Below, piece after piece: positions 45,357 to 54,458 of a DNA stretch of 64,000 nt; positions within the stretch are counted from its first letter, which is position 1; each line of letters begins with the position of its first letter. Source of the DNA: Luteimonas aquatica (lineage in GTDB: Bacteria; Pseudomonadota; Gammaproteobacteria; Xanthomonadales; Xanthomonadaceae); NCBI RefSeq assembly GCF_022662575.1, contig NZ_JALBFU010000003.1, positions 124,879-188,878 of the forward strand. The letters run 5' to 3'. The notes beneath the pieces were generated by a model, which saw only the letters and a list, made by a program, of their open reading frames with translations, searched no databases and was not told the origin of the DNA. Both the position numbers and the translations under genes were made by a program.

Positions 45357-46718
45357 ATGGCCGAAGCCGTCCGCCACGACAAAACCGCGCGCCAGCTGCG
45401 CCTGCTCTCGGATGCGCTCGACAGCGGCCGCCTCGGCCCGGTGCGGCGGCTGGTCAATACCCTGGCCCCGGCGGAAATCGGCAACCTCCTCGAATCCCTG
45501 CCCCCCGGCAAGCGCGAGATCGTCTGGGGCCTGGTCGATCCGGAGGACGACGGCGAGGTGCTGGTGCACGTCGGCGACGAGGTGCGCGAAAGCCTGATCG
45601 CGGACATGGACCCGGACGAGATCGTCGCCGCGGTCGAGGACCTGGACATCGACGACCTCGCCGACCTGGTCGAGGACCTGCCGGACACGGTCATCGACGA
45701 GGTGCTCAAGTCGATGGACCGCGAGAACCGCGAGCGCCTGGAACAGGTGCTGTCCTACGAGGAGGACACCGCCGGCCGCCTGATGAACCCGGACGTGGTG
45801 ACGGTGCGCGCCGACACCACCGTGGACGTCGTGCTGCGCTACCTGCGCCTGCGCGGCGAGCTGCCCGAGCATACCGACCACCTGTACGTGGTCAGCCGCC
45901 GCCACCAGTACCTGGGGCGCATCGCGCTGCAGTCGCTGCTCACCCACGAGAGCAACACGCCGATCAACACCCTGGTCGACGACGAGCAGCCGGCCATCGA
46001 CGTCGGCGAATCGGCCGAGGAAGTGGCCCGGCAGTTCTCCGACCACGACTGGATCAGCGCCCCGGTGGTGGACGAGAACAACATCCTGCTCGGCCGCATC
46101 ACCATCGACGACGTGGTCGACATCATCCGCGAACAGGCCGAGCACCAGGCGTTCTCCGCCGCCGGCCTGGACGAGGACGAGGACATGTTCAGCCCGGTGC
46201 GCCGGGCCTTTCGCCGCCGCCTGATCTGGCTCGGCGTGAATCTCGGCACCGCGTTCCTGGCCGCCAGCGTGGTCGGGCGCTTCGAGCACACCATCGAGAA
46301 GATCGTGGCGCTGGCCGTGCTGATGCCGATCGTCGCCGGCATGGGCGGCAACGCCGGCACCCAGGTGCTGGCGCTGATGGTGCGCGGCCTCGCGCTCGGG
46401 CAGATCGGCCGCTCCAACGCCACCACCCTGCTCTGGAAGGAGATCCGCGTCGCCCTGATCAACGGCATCACCCTCGGCGTGCTGCTGGGGAGCATCGTCT
46501 TCCTCTGGTACCGCGACTTCTCGCTGTCGCTGGTGATCGCCAGCGCGCTGACCATCAACCTGTGCTCGGCCGCGCTGGGCGGCGTGCTGGTGCCGATCAC
46601 GCTCAAGCGCATGGGCTTCGACCCGGCGCTGGCCGGCGGCGTGATCCTCACCACCATCACCGACGTGATGGGCTTCCTGAGCTTCCTGGGCCTGGCGACG
46701 CTGATCCTGCTGCGCTGA
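45357..46718 (+). CDS. mgtE: magnesium transporter MgtE
   Basis: A 453-residue Mg2+ channel/transporter. The N domain has acidic repeats (DPDEIVAAVEDLDIDDLADLVEDLP), followed by two CBS domains (from MNPDVVTVRADTTVD and SEEVARQFSDHDWISAPVV), a plug helix and five transmembrane helices starting LIWLGVNLGTAFLAASVV. The pore motif region reads VAGMGGNAGTQVLALMVRG. The acidic N and CBS domains sense intracellular Mg2+. It follows ptsI, as in other Xanthomonadales. Confidence 0.95.
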   Translation: MAEAVRHDKTARQLRLLSDALDSGRLGPVRRLVNTLAPAEIGNLLESLPPGKREIVWGLVDPEDDGEVLVHVGDEVRESLIADMDPDEIVAAVEDLDIDDLADLVEDLPDTVIDEVLKSMDRENRERLEQVLSYEEDTAGRLMNPDVVTVRADTTVDVVLRYLRLRGELPEHTDHLYVVSRRHQYLGRIALQSLLTHESNTPINTLVDDEQPAIDVGESAEEVARQFSDHDWISAPVVDENNILLGRITIDDVVDIIREQAEHQAFSAAGLDEDEDMFSPVRRAFRRRLIWLGVNLGTAFLAASVVGRFEHTIEKIVALAVLMPIVAGMGGNAGTQVLALMVRGLALGQIGRSNATTLLWKEIRVALINGITLGVLLGSIVFLWYRDFSLSLVIASALTINLCSAALGGVLVPITLKRMGFDPALAGGVILTTITDVMGFLSFLGLATLILLR

Positions 46719-46772
46719 ATCTCGCGGATCACCCCCTGATGGACCTCCCCCGCCGCACCGATGAGGCATGCC

Positions 46773-47603
46773 ATGCAATTCCCAAGCGCCCGTGCGCGCG
46801 CCATCGCGTCCCTGCTGTCACTCGTCCTGCTCGCCCTTCTGCTCGGCGCTTGCCGTCACGGCACCATGCGGACTGACCGGGACCAGGCCGCGGAAGGCCG
46901 ATTCCTTGTGCGCGAGGTCACCGTGAACGGCGCGACCCGCCGCTACCAGGTGTTCGTGCCGTCGCGGCGCGCCGGCGGCGCGCAGCCGCCGGTCATCCTG
47001 TTCCTGCACGGCTCGGGCGAACGCGGCGACGACGGGCTCAGGCAGACGCAGTCGGGCCTCGGCCCCTACGTGCGCGCGCATGCCGACGCCTTCCCCGCGA
47101 TCGTGGTGTTCCCGCAGGTGCCCGAGGACGAGGAGTGGTACGGCGGCAGCGCGGCCGTCGCCCTGGCCGCGCTCGACGCGGCGAGCGTTGAATTCGGCGG
47201 CGACCGCGACCGCACCTACCTCACCGGCCTGTCGATGGGCGGCTACGGCACCTGGGAACTCGCGCTGCGCGCGCCGGGACGCTTCGCCGCGCTGGTCCCG
47301 ATCTGCGGCGGCATCACGCGCGTGCACGACGCCCGCGCCCTGTTCGTCACCCAGGTGGCCGACGACCCGGATCCGTTCGCCACCGTCGCCGGACGCCTGC
47401 GCCAGATCCCGGTCTGGATCTTCCACGGCGGCGCCGACGACGTCGTGCCGCCCGAGGACGACCGCAAGCTGATCGCCGCCTTTCGCGCCGCCCGGGCCCG
47501 CGACGCGCGGCATACCGAACTGCCCGGCGTGGGCCACAACGCCTGGGACCCGGCCTACGCGACCCCGGCGCTCTGGGACTGGCTGTTCGCGCAGCGCCGC
47601 TAA
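46773..47603 (+). CDS. lipoprotein alpha/beta hydrolase (esterase-like)
   Basis: A 276-residue predicted lipoprotein with signal and lipobox SLVLLALLLGAC (near residue 26), followed by an alpha/beta hydrolase of the poly(3-hydroxybutyrate) depolymerase/esterase type. Landmarks are LFLHGSGERGDDG (oxyanion region), the nucleophile in GLSMGGYGTWELAL, the acid in FHGGADDVVPPED and the histidine in GVGHNAWDPAY. The catalytic triad therefore looks intact. ATG 46773 is preferred since GAGG lies six bases upstream; 46761 is possible. The substrate is unknown, perhaps cell-surface esters or peptides. Confidence 0.85.
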   Translation: MQFPSARARAIASLLSLVLLALLLGACRHGTMRTDRDQAAEGRFLVREVTVNGATRRYQVFVPSRRAGGAQPPVILFLHGSGERGDDGLRQTQSGLGPYVRAHADAFPAIVVFPQVPEDEEWYGGSAAVALAALDAASVEFGGDRDRTYLTGLSMGGYGTWELALRAPGRFAALVPICGGITRVHDARALFVTQVADDPDPFATVAGRLRQIPVWIFHGGADDVVPPEDDRKLIAAFRAARARDARHTELPGVGHNAWDPAYATPALWDWLFAQRR

Positions 47604-47605
47604 CT

Positions 47606-47623
47606 CCATACCTATCCGTATGG
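47606..47623. promoter_or_regulatory. palindrome upstream of the thioesterase gene
   Basis: CCATAC-CTATCC-GTATGG, overlapping a nested TACC...GGTA dyad up to 47625 and a possible -10 hexamer TATGGT. It lies 43 bases before the thioesterase start. The shape suits a TetR-type repressor, but no regulator gene is adjacent. Confidence 0.4.
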
Positions 47624-47665
47624 TAAGCTCCGCGCAGGCCACCCCCGGCCGCAGGAGACCCGGCG

Positions 47666-48520
47666 ATGCGCTTTTCCGAACTGATGCGCGGCATGCGCCG
47701 CCAGGGCGAACTCTGGCGCGCGGAGGTCTCCGAGGACTGGCAGCAGGGCCGCAGCCTGTTCGGCGGCCTGCAGGCCGCGCTCGCGGCGCGCGCGATGCGC
47801 GACCTGCTCCCGCCCGGCTTGCCGCTGCGCAGCCTGCAGACCGCCTTCCTGGCCCCGGTGCCGGCCGGCCCGGTCGAGCTGCGCGCCCAGGTGCTGCGCA
47901 CCGGCAAGAACGTGCAGCAGCTGGAGGCGCGCATCGTCTCCGGCGAACAGACGCTGTGCCTGGCGATCGGCGTGTACGGCGCCGCCCGCGCCTCGCAGGT
48001 CGAGGTGATGCCGCGGCAACCGCCGGTCGCCGAAGGCGCGCAGATCGCGCTGCCGCACCTGCCCGGCATCACGCCCCCGGACATGCCGCGCAGCATGCCC
48101 GCCCCGTTCGGCCTGCCCTACGTGCCCGGGCTGATGCCCAGCTTCACCCAGCACTTCGCCGCGCGCTGGCTGCAGGGCAGCCTGCCGCTGTCGGGCAGCG
48201 CCGAGACCCGCCAGGTGCTGGAGCTCGACCTGCTGGACGAGGACGGCGCCATGCTCGACGAGACGCATGTGCTGGCACTGGCCGACTACATCCCGCCGAT
48301 CGCGCTGAACATGCTGGCCGCGCCCGTAGCCGGCAGCTCGCTGACCTGGATGATCGAACTGCTGCGCGACCGCTACGACGATCTCGGCGCGAGCGGCTGG
48401 CGCGTGGACGCCGAACTGATCGCCGCGCGCGAGGGCTACACCAACCAGGGCCTGACGCTCTGGGGTCCGGGCGGCGTGCCGGTGGCCCTGAGCCGCCAAA
48501 CGATGGTGGTGTTTGGGTGA
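47666..48520 (+). CDS. acyl-CoA thioesterase family protein (TesB-like double hotdog)
   Basis: A 284-residue thioesterase-superfamily protein. The first hotdog contains WQQGRSLFGGLQAALAARAM, LPLRSLQTAFLAPVPAGPVELRAQVLR and GKNVQQLEARIV, typical of TesB/acyl-CoA thioesterase II relatives. The second includes LLDETHVLALADYIPPIALNML and SSLTWMIELL. It hydrolyses acyl-CoA in the cytoplasm, with unknown chain preference. A CAGGAGAC ribosome site precedes the ATG. The downstream 299 bases are palindromic repeats before the convergent pyrB. Confidence 0.88.
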   Translation: MRFSELMRGMRRQGELWRAEVSEDWQQGRSLFGGLQAALAARAMRDLLPPGLPLRSLQTAFLAPVPAGPVELRAQVLRTGKNVQQLEARIVSGEQTLCLAIGVYGAARASQVEVMPRQPPVAEGAQIALPHLPGITPPDMPRSMPAPFGLPYVPGLMPSFTQHFAARWLQGSLPLSGSAETRQVLELDLLDEDGAMLDETHVLALADYIPPIALNMLAAPVAGSSLTWMIELLRDRYDDLGASGWRVDAELIAAREGYTNQGLTLWGPGGVPVALSRQTMVVFG

Positions 48521-48532
48521 GGAGCCACGCTT

Positions 48533-48801
48533 AGTCGATGCCCTATCGGCATCGACTGTGGCGACATCGAGCTGCGCGGGCAGCGCAGCGATGGCCCGGC
48601 CATGGATTTAGAGCCGCGCCGTCAGCGCGGCGATAGGCCGGACGATCCGAAGTCGGCAATGTCGCGCCATGAATGGCGACAACGTTTCAGACGAATCACG
48701 ATCGATGCCATCCCTGGCTCAACACCTTTAACTTCCGGACGCCCCTGCCCGGCCATCCATGGCCGGGCGTTCGGGCACGCAGCAGACGCCTTGAGGGCGT
48801 C
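48533..48801. repeat. cluster of eight hairpin modules between convergent genes
   Basis: Successive dyads are: 48533-48557 (ten-base stem, loop CTATC), 48571-48589 (GCTGCGC/GCGCAGC), 48591-48603 (ATGGCC-C-GGCCAT), 48613-48631 (GCCGCGC/GCGCGGC), 48660-48681 (CGCCA-TGAA-TGGCG with an outer TGT/ACA), 48707-48718 (GCCA-TCCC-TGGC), 48747-48768 (GCCCGGCCA-TCCA-TGGCCGGGC) and 48785-48801 (GACGCC/GGCGTC). They fill the gap from the thioesterase stop to the pyrB stop. The last three, read on the minus strand, match the repeat inside manC. Confidence 0.8.
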
Positions 48802-48819
48802 CGCCAGGCACGCGCGCCC

Positions 48820-49752
48820 TCACCCCAGCAACGCCTCCAATACCGCCATCCGCACCGCCACGCCATTGGCGACCTGGCGCAGGATCAGCGAGCGCGGCCC
48901 GTCGGCGACGTCGCTGTCGATCTCCACGCCGCGGTTCATCGGCCCCGGGTGCAACACCACGGCGTCGGCGTCGGCCCGCGCCAGGCGCGCGGCACTGAGC
49001 CCGTAGTCGCGGTGATAGTCCTCGAGCGAGGCGACCAGTCCTTCCTCCATGCGCTCGCGCTGCAGGCGCAGCATCATCACCGCATCGACGCCCTCCAGCG
49101 CCGCATCGAAGTCCTGCGTCACCGTGCATCCTTCGAGCGTACCGTCCTCGGGCAGCAGCGATCGCGGCGCGCAGACGCGGATGTCGCCGGCGCCGAGCGT
49201 GCGCAGGGCGTGCAGGTCCGAGCGCGCCACGCGCGAATGCTTGACGTCGCCGACGATCAGCACGCGCAGGCCGGCGAAATCCGCGCCCTTGGCCTGGCGC
49301 AGCGTCAGCATGTCGAGCAGGCCCTGGGTGGGATGCGCGCTGCGGCCGTCGCCGGCGTTGAGCAACGACGTGCCCGGGCCGGCGGCCCCGGCCAGCGCCG
49401 CCACCGCGCCGTCGCCGGAATGGCGCACCACGAAACCGCGCACGCCCATCGCCTCGATGTTCTTCAGCGTGTCCAGCGCGGTCTCGCCCTTGGTGGTGGA
49501 CGAGGTGGCGGCGTCGAAATTGAGCACGTCCGCGCCCAGCCGCTGCGCCGCGCGCTGGAAGCTCAGGCGCGTGCGCGTGGACGGCTCGAAGAACAGCGTG
49601 CACACGCCCACGCCCTCGAGCGCCTTGCGGTCGGCGCTGCCTTCGGCGATGGCCTGGGCGCGATCGAGCAGCGCCAGCAGCGCCGTGCGCGGCAGGCCTT
49701 CCAGGGTGAGCAGGTGGATCAGGCGGCCGCGTTCATCGAATTGTGGGGACAT
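48820..49752 (-). CDS. pyrB: aspartate carbamoyltransferase catalytic subunit
   Basis: A 310-residue enzyme for the first committed step of pyrimidine synthesis. The carbamoyl-phosphate loop FFEPSTRTRLSFQ is at about residues 54-66, with SSTTKGET, NAGDGRSAHPTQGLLDM and HPGPMNRGVEI later, all typical of class-B/C ATCases. The start at 49752 (MSPQFDERGRLIHLL) is chosen; the frame stays open to 49854 but is not conserved. It follows ruvX by 82 bases in the conserved algH-ruvX-pyrB order. No pyrC-like gene follows; the next gene is convergent. Confidence 0.95.
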   Translation of the reverse strand: MSPQFDERGRLIHLLTLEGLPRTALLALLDRAQAIAEGSADRKALEGVGVCTLFFEPSTRTRLSFQRAAQRLGADVLNFDAATSSTTKGETALDTLKNIEAMGVRGFVVRHSGDGAVAALAGAAGPGTSLLNAGDGRSAHPTQGLLDMLTLRQAKGADFAGLRVLIVGDVKHSRVARSDLHALRTLGAGDIRVCAPRSLLPEDGTLEGCTVTQDFDAALEGVDAVMMLRLQRERMEEGLVASLEDYHRDYGLSAARLARADADAVVLHPGPMNRGVEIDSDVADGPRSLILRQVANGVAVRMAVLEALLG

Positions 49753-49834
49753 GCGGAGGAATCCGGGACTGGGTGGCGCCGTCTCCGCGCGGGAGCGAGG
49801 CGGGGATCGAACTATGCGAATCGGAGGATCGAAG

Positions 49835-50308
49835 TCAGGGCAAGGCGATCGCATCCTGCGGCGCGGCCAGCCAGCGCTCGACGATCACCGCCGCCGCGAC
49901 CGCGTCCAGCGCCGCCGCGTCGCGGCGCCGCCTGCGGCCCTCGGCGCGATCGACGGCGAAGCGCTGCGCGGCCTCGATCGAGCTGGCGCGCTCGTCCATC
50001 AGCACCACCGGCTTGGCGTAGCGCGCCTGCAGCTCGCGGGCGAAATCGTGCGCGCGCCGGCGGATCGGCTGGTCGCCGCCGTCGAGCGTCATCGGATCGC
50101 CGACCACGAAGCCGTCCGGCCGCCACTCGCGCTGCAGGCGGTCGATGGCGTTCCAGTCCACGTGCTCGCCGTGCACGTCGATCACCGCCAGCGCGCGCGC
50201 CCCGTGGCCGAAGGCGCTGCCCACGGCGACGCCGATGCGGCGCGCGCCGACGTCGAAGCCGAGCACGGTGCCGTCGGGCTTGATCGCGTCGGCGGCCTGG
50301 GGATCCAC
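49835..50308 (-). CDS. ruvX: Holliday junction resolvase-like protein RuvX/YqgF
   Basis: A 157-residue YqgF-family RNase H-fold nuclease. The N-terminal motif VLGFDVGARRIGVAVG supplies an acidic residue, and VLMDERASSIEA and the C-terminal DAAALDAVAAAVIVERWL carry further acidic residues. In E. coli it is involved in 16S rRNA processing. It lies nine bases after algH, so the two are co-transcribed. pyrB is next. Confidence 0.92.
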   Translation of the reverse strand: MDPQAADAIKPDGTVLGFDVGARRIGVAVGSAFGHGARALAVIDVHGEHVDWNAIDRLQREWRPDGFVVGDPMTLDGGDQPIRRRAHDFARELQARYAKPVVLMDERASSIEAAQRFAVDRAEGRRRRRDAAALDAVAAAVIVERWLAAPQDAIALP

Positions 50309-50317
50309 GGGGCGGGG

Positions 50318-50884
50318 TCAGGCGTGGCCGGCGTAATCGGCCATGCGCGTCATGTCGACGCCGATGCGCCCGGCGGCGGCCTGCCAGCGCGCCTCCAGCG
50401 GCGTGGCGAACAGCAGCTCGGCATCGGCCGGCGCGGTCAGCCAGCTGTTCTCGGTGAGCTCGTATTCCAGCTGTCCGGCGCCCCAGCCGGCGCAGCCCAG
50501 CGCCACCGCGACGCGCTCGGGCCCCTCGCCGCGGGCGATGGCTTCCAGCACGTCGCGCGAGGTGGTCACGTACAGCCCCTCGGCGATCGCCAGGCTGGAA
50601 TCCCAGGCCCGCTCGCCGTCGTGGATCACGAAGCCGCGCTCGGGATGCACCGGCCCGCCGGCCAGCACGGCCTGGCCGCGCAGCGCGAGGTCGTCGCTGG
50701 CGATGCCCATCTGCTGCAGCACGTCGCCCAGGGTGTATTCGGAGGCGCGGTTGACCACCACGCCCATGGCGCCATCGCCGTCGTGCTGGCAGATCAGGGC
50801 GACCGAGCGCGAGAAATTCGGATCCTCGAGCGAGGGCAGCGCGATCAGCAGCTGATTGGCGAGCGGGAGCGACATGCTGGACAT
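50318..50884 (-). CDS. algH: AlgH/YqgE family protein (UPF0301)
   Basis: A 188-residue protein of the YqgE/AlgH family ([53 protein letters not shown]). First linked to alginate regulation in Pseudomonas, its molecular function is not settled. Starts at 50884 ([11 protein letters not shown]) and 50875 are both possible. AGAATG just upstream may be a -10 element giving a short leader. It heads the algH-ruvX-pyrB unit. Confidence 0.93.
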   Translation of the reverse strand: MSSMSLPLANQLLIALPSLEDPNFSRSVALICQHDGDGAMGVVVNRASEYTLGDVLQQMGIASDDLALRGQAVLAGGPVHPERGFVIHDGERAWDSSLAIAEGLYVTTSRDVLEAIARGEGPERVAVALGCAGWGAGQLEYELTENSWLTAPADAELLFATPLEARWQAAAGRIGVDMTRMADYAGHA

Positions 50885-51029
50885 GCGCGCATTCTAAAAC
50901 GAAGCGCGCGTCCGCGCGCGGGCGGTAGCGGCCGATGGCGCGGCGGCGCGGCCGCCGTCACGCGAAAACAACGCCTACACCGCATCGGCGCCCGCTCCGG
51001 CGCTCCTGCGACGGCCGCGCTCCGCGGAT

Positions 51030-51488
51030 TCAGAGCCCCGTCTGGATTTCCTGCGGCGTGGCCAGGCGGACGTCGAGCACTTCCACATCCGCCTGGAAGG
51101 TGCGCCCGGCGAGCGGATTGTTGCCGTCCACGGTGATCTGGTCGCCCGCCACCGCGGTCACGACCACGTCCAGCGGCCCGCGACCGGTTTGCGCGCGCAG
51201 CTTGGCGCCGATCTTGGGCACCGCGGCGTTCTCGCCCAGCATGCTCAGCGGCAGCGTCTGCACCAGTTCCTCGTGGCGCGGCCCGAAGCCCTGCTCGGGC
51301 GTGACCGTGACCGTGAAGCGCTCGCCCGGCTGCTTGCCGTTCAGCGCCTCCTCCAGGGCGGGGACGATCCTGCCCGTGCCGTGCAGATACACCAGCGGAT
51401 CGTGTCCGCGCGTGGTGGTGATCTGCTGGCCCTGTTCGTCGGTGAGCGTGAAATGGACGGTGGCGACGCGATGATCGGCGATTTCCAT
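51030..51488 (-). CDS. FKBP-type peptidyl-prolyl isomerase (SlyD/FkpB-like)
   Basis: A 152-residue FKBP-fold isomerase (MEIADHRVATVHFTLTDEQGQQI; PLVYLHGTGRIVPALEEALNGKQPGERFTVTVTPEQGFGPRHEELVQTL). An IF (insert-in-flap) domain interrupts the FKBP core as in SlyD and FkpB. The histidine-rich metal-binding tail of E. coli SlyD is absent. It would help protein folding in the cytoplasm. GGAAAGCGCCCC upstream is a modest ribosome site. It is divergent from tag. Confidence 0.88.
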   Translation of the reverse strand: MEIADHRVATVHFTLTDEQGQQITTTRGHDPLVYLHGTGRIVPALEEALNGKQPGERFTVTVTPEQGFGPRHEELVQTLPLSMLGENAAVPKIGAKLRAQTGRGPLDVVVTAVAGDQITVDGNNPLAGRTFQADVEVLDVRLATPQEIQTGL

Positions 51489-51611
51489 GGGGCGCTTTCC
51501 GGTGGCGGTCCCCCCATGGTCGCCCGAGCGCGCATCCCCCGCAACCCTGGCGGTCCGGTCCGCGCGGCCGCGCGCGGCGCCGGCGCGGCCGGCATCCGCT
51601 ATCCTGCGCGC

Positions 51612-52172
51612 ATGTCCAGCTATTGCGATATCGCGCCCGGCCATCCGCTGCACGGCCCCTACCACGAGCGCGAGTACGGGTTCCCGCAGCGCGAGGAAGC
51701 CGCGCTGTTCGAGCGTCTGCTGCTGGAGATCAACCAGGCCGGCCTGAGCTGGGAAACCGTCCTGCGCAAGCGCGAGGCGTTCCGCCGCGCCTACGACGGC
51801 TTCGACGTCGACACGATCGCCGATTACGGGCAGCGCGACCGCGAACGGCTGCTGGCCGATCCGGGCATCATCCGCAATCGCCTCAAGGTCGATGCCGCCA
51901 TCCACAATGCCGGAATCGTGCGCGGCCTGCGCGCCTCCCACGGCGGCTTCGCCGCTTGGCTCGACGCCCATGCGCGGCCGCAGGGCCGGACGCGCGACAA
52001 GGCGGCATGGGTCAAGCTGTTCAAGCAGACGTTCAAGTTCACCGGCGGCGAGATCACCGGCGAGTTCCTGATGAGCCTGGGCTACCTGCCCGGGGCGCAC
52101 CGCGCGGATTGCCCGGTGCAGCGCAGGATCGAGAAGCTGCGGCCGCCGCCGAGCTGGATGCGGGCTTCCTGA
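51612..52172 (+). CDS. tag: DNA-3-methyladenine glycosylase I
   Basis: A 186-residue base-excision repair glycosylase. YHEREYGFPQREEAALFERLLLEINQAGLSWETVLRKREAFRRAY is the Tag signature, FTGGEITGEFLMSLGYLPGAH follows, and the cysteine/histidine residues near the end (HRADCPVQRR) correspond to the zinc-binding set. It removes 3-methyladenine from DNA. TATCCT at 51600-51605 may be the -10, leaving almost no leader before the ATG. Confidence 0.94.
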   Translation: MSSYCDIAPGHPLHGPYHEREYGFPQREEAALFERLLLEINQAGLSWETVLRKREAFRRAYDGFDVDTIADYGQRDRERLLADPGIIRNRLKVDAAIHNAGIVRGLRASHGGFAAWLDAHARPQGRTRDKAAWVKLFKQTFKFTGGEITGEFLMSLGYLPGAHRADCPVQRRIEKLRPPPSWMRAS

Positions 52173-52221
52173 CGGGAATCCGCTGCGGGGGGCCGGGAGC
52201 GAGGTGTCGCGCGTTGCCGCA

Positions 52222-52248
52222 GCGGGCCCTTCGTTGCGAAGGGCCCGC
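52222..52248. terminator. stem-loop between tag and the superoxide dismutase gene
   Basis: GCGGGCCCTTCG and CGAAGGGCCCGC form a perfect 12-base stem with loop TTG, between two convergent genes and 15 bases from the superoxide dismutase stop. No T-run is present on either strand. A bidirectional terminator is likely. Confidence 0.6.
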
Positions 52249-52263
52249 GAGACGCACCGGGTC

Positions 52264-52887
<624 letters not shown>

Positions 52888-53077
52888 GTGCGTTCTCCTG
52901 TTCGGGAAAGGCGGTATTGTCCGCCAGGTCAAGTAAAGGTCGCGATAAGGATAAGGGGATCGCGGGGGCTTTTCCCAAGCCCGGAGAGCCGACAACAGAC
53001 TGTTGCAGCCCCTACGCCGGCGTTTTCGCCGCGCATGACCGCCGCATGACCGGGGCGATCGCCGCGATCCGCGGCGC

Positions 53078-54418
53078 CTATCGCTCCGTGCGGCGCAGCC
53101 ATGCCCGCCAGGCGGCGTACACCGGCACGCCGAGCGCGATCACCACCAGGCTCATGCCGACGTCGTGCGGGTTGTCCAGCGCCGTGGCCAGCAGCACGCC
53201 CGGCACGGTGAGCACGAACAGCAGCGGCACCCACGGGTACCCCGGCACGCGATAGGGCGGCGGCTCGTCGGCCAGGACGCGGCGATACCAGAACAGCGTG
53301 GCGATGCCGAAGGCATGCGAGAGCCATTCGCCGACCGTGGTGTAGTTGAGCAGCTGGCCGAAGCTGCCGGACAGCGCCAGCGCGATCGCCCACGCGCCCA
53401 GCGCCAGCAGCGCGACCTGCGGCGCGCGCGTGCGCGGCTCCACGCGCCCCACCGCGCGGAAGAACATGCCGTCCGCGCCCATGGTCTGCAGCACGCGGGC
53501 ACCGCCGGCGATGGCGATGTTGCAGTAGCCGAACGTCGAGCAGGCGATGCCGACCGCCACCAGCGTCGCGCCGCCGGCGCCGAACAGCCGGCTCATCAGG
53601 TCGGCCGCGGGCGCCCGGCTGCCGGCCAGGCCGGCGTGGCCGAGCCCGGCGAGATAGGCGACGTTGACCAGCACGTAGCACAGCACCACGCCGACCATGC
53701 CCATCGCCAGCGCGCGCGGCAGGGTGCGGTGCGGGTCGCGCACCTCGCCGGCCAGGTCGTTGAGATAGTGGAAGCCGCCATAGGTGAACAGCACCGGCAC
53801 GATCGCGCTGACGAAGGTGCCCGCCGAGACCGGATGCATGGCATCGGTCTCCAGGATCCCGCCCAGATGGCCGCGCGCCAGCACCAGCCCGACCACCACC
53901 AGCATCACCACCACGCCCAGCTTGAGCAGGGTGAACAGGTTCTGCACCCAGGCGCCGGCGCGGATGCCGAACAGGTTGACGCCGACCAGGAAGGCGATCG
54001 CGCCCGCCGCCACCGGCTTGATCCAGTAGGGCGGCAGCGCCAGCGCCGTGCACAGGTAGTCGGCGAAGGTGGTGGCCACCGCCGCGATGCTGCCCGGATA
54101 GTTGATCAGCGCCATCGTCCAGCCGAACAGGAACGCCGGCAGCTGGCCGAAGGCCTCGCGCAGGTAGATGTAGGTGCCGCCGGCCTGCGGGCGGCGGGCG
54201 CCGAGCTCGGCGTAGCTGAGCGCGCCGGCCAGGGTAAGCAGGCCGCCGACCGTCCACAGCAGCAGGATCTGCCAGCCCGCGTCGGTGCGCTCGGCCACGG
54301 TCGCCGGCGTGCGGAAGATGCCGGCCCCGATCACGCCGCCGATGACGATCATCGCGGCGTCCCAGGGACCGAGGCGGCGCGCGTAGGCGCCGGAGGCGGG
54401 GGCGGTCATGCCGGCCAC
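53078..54418 (-). CDS. APC-family amino acid permease
   Basis: A 446-residue transporter with about 12 membrane helices. The N-terminal [23 protein letters not shown] carries the unwound substrate site GxGIF of the amino acid-polyamine-organocation family, and later parts include [31 protein letters not shown]. It probably imports or exchanges an amino acid; the substrate is unknown. A start at 54409 (MTAPASG) is also possible. It lies 40 bases downstream of pilU on the same strand, but the functions seem unrelated. Confidence 0.9.
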   Translation of the reverse strand: MAGMTAPASGAYARRLGPWDAAMIVIGGVIGAGIFRTPATVAERTDAGWQILLLWTVGGLLTLAGALSYAELGARRPQAGGTYIYLREAFGQLPAFLFGWTMALINYPGSIAAVATTFADYLCTALALPPYWIKPVAAGAIAFLVGVNLFGIRAGAWVQNLFTLLKLGVVVMLVVVGLVLARGHLGGILETDAMHPVSAGTFVSAIVPVLFTYGGFHYLNDLAGEVRDPHRTLPRALAMGMVGVVLCYVLVNVAYLAGLGHAGLAGSRAPAADLMSRLFGAGGATLVAVGIACSTFGYCNIAIAGGARVLQTMGADGMFFRAVGRVEPRTRAPQVALLALGAWAIALALSGSFGQLLNYTTVGEWLSHAFGIATLFWYRRVLADEPPPYRVPGYPWVPLLFVLTVPGVLLATALDNPHDVGMSLVVIALGVPVYAAWRAWLRRTER

Positions 54419-54458
54419 GATGCCAGCGGCCGCGCCGCCTGACCAGCCGGATGCGCCC

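Noticed and set aside
43440-46778. An 1112-codon minus-strand frame across ptsI and mgtE
   Set aside because: Antisense shadow of two clear genes; the composition is His/Gln/Arg/Ala-rich, as expected for a reversed high-GC gene.
48533-48801. Possible CRISPR array in the hairpin cluster
   Set aside because: The palindromes differ in sequence and spacing; there is no repeated unit with uniform unique spacers and no cas genes.
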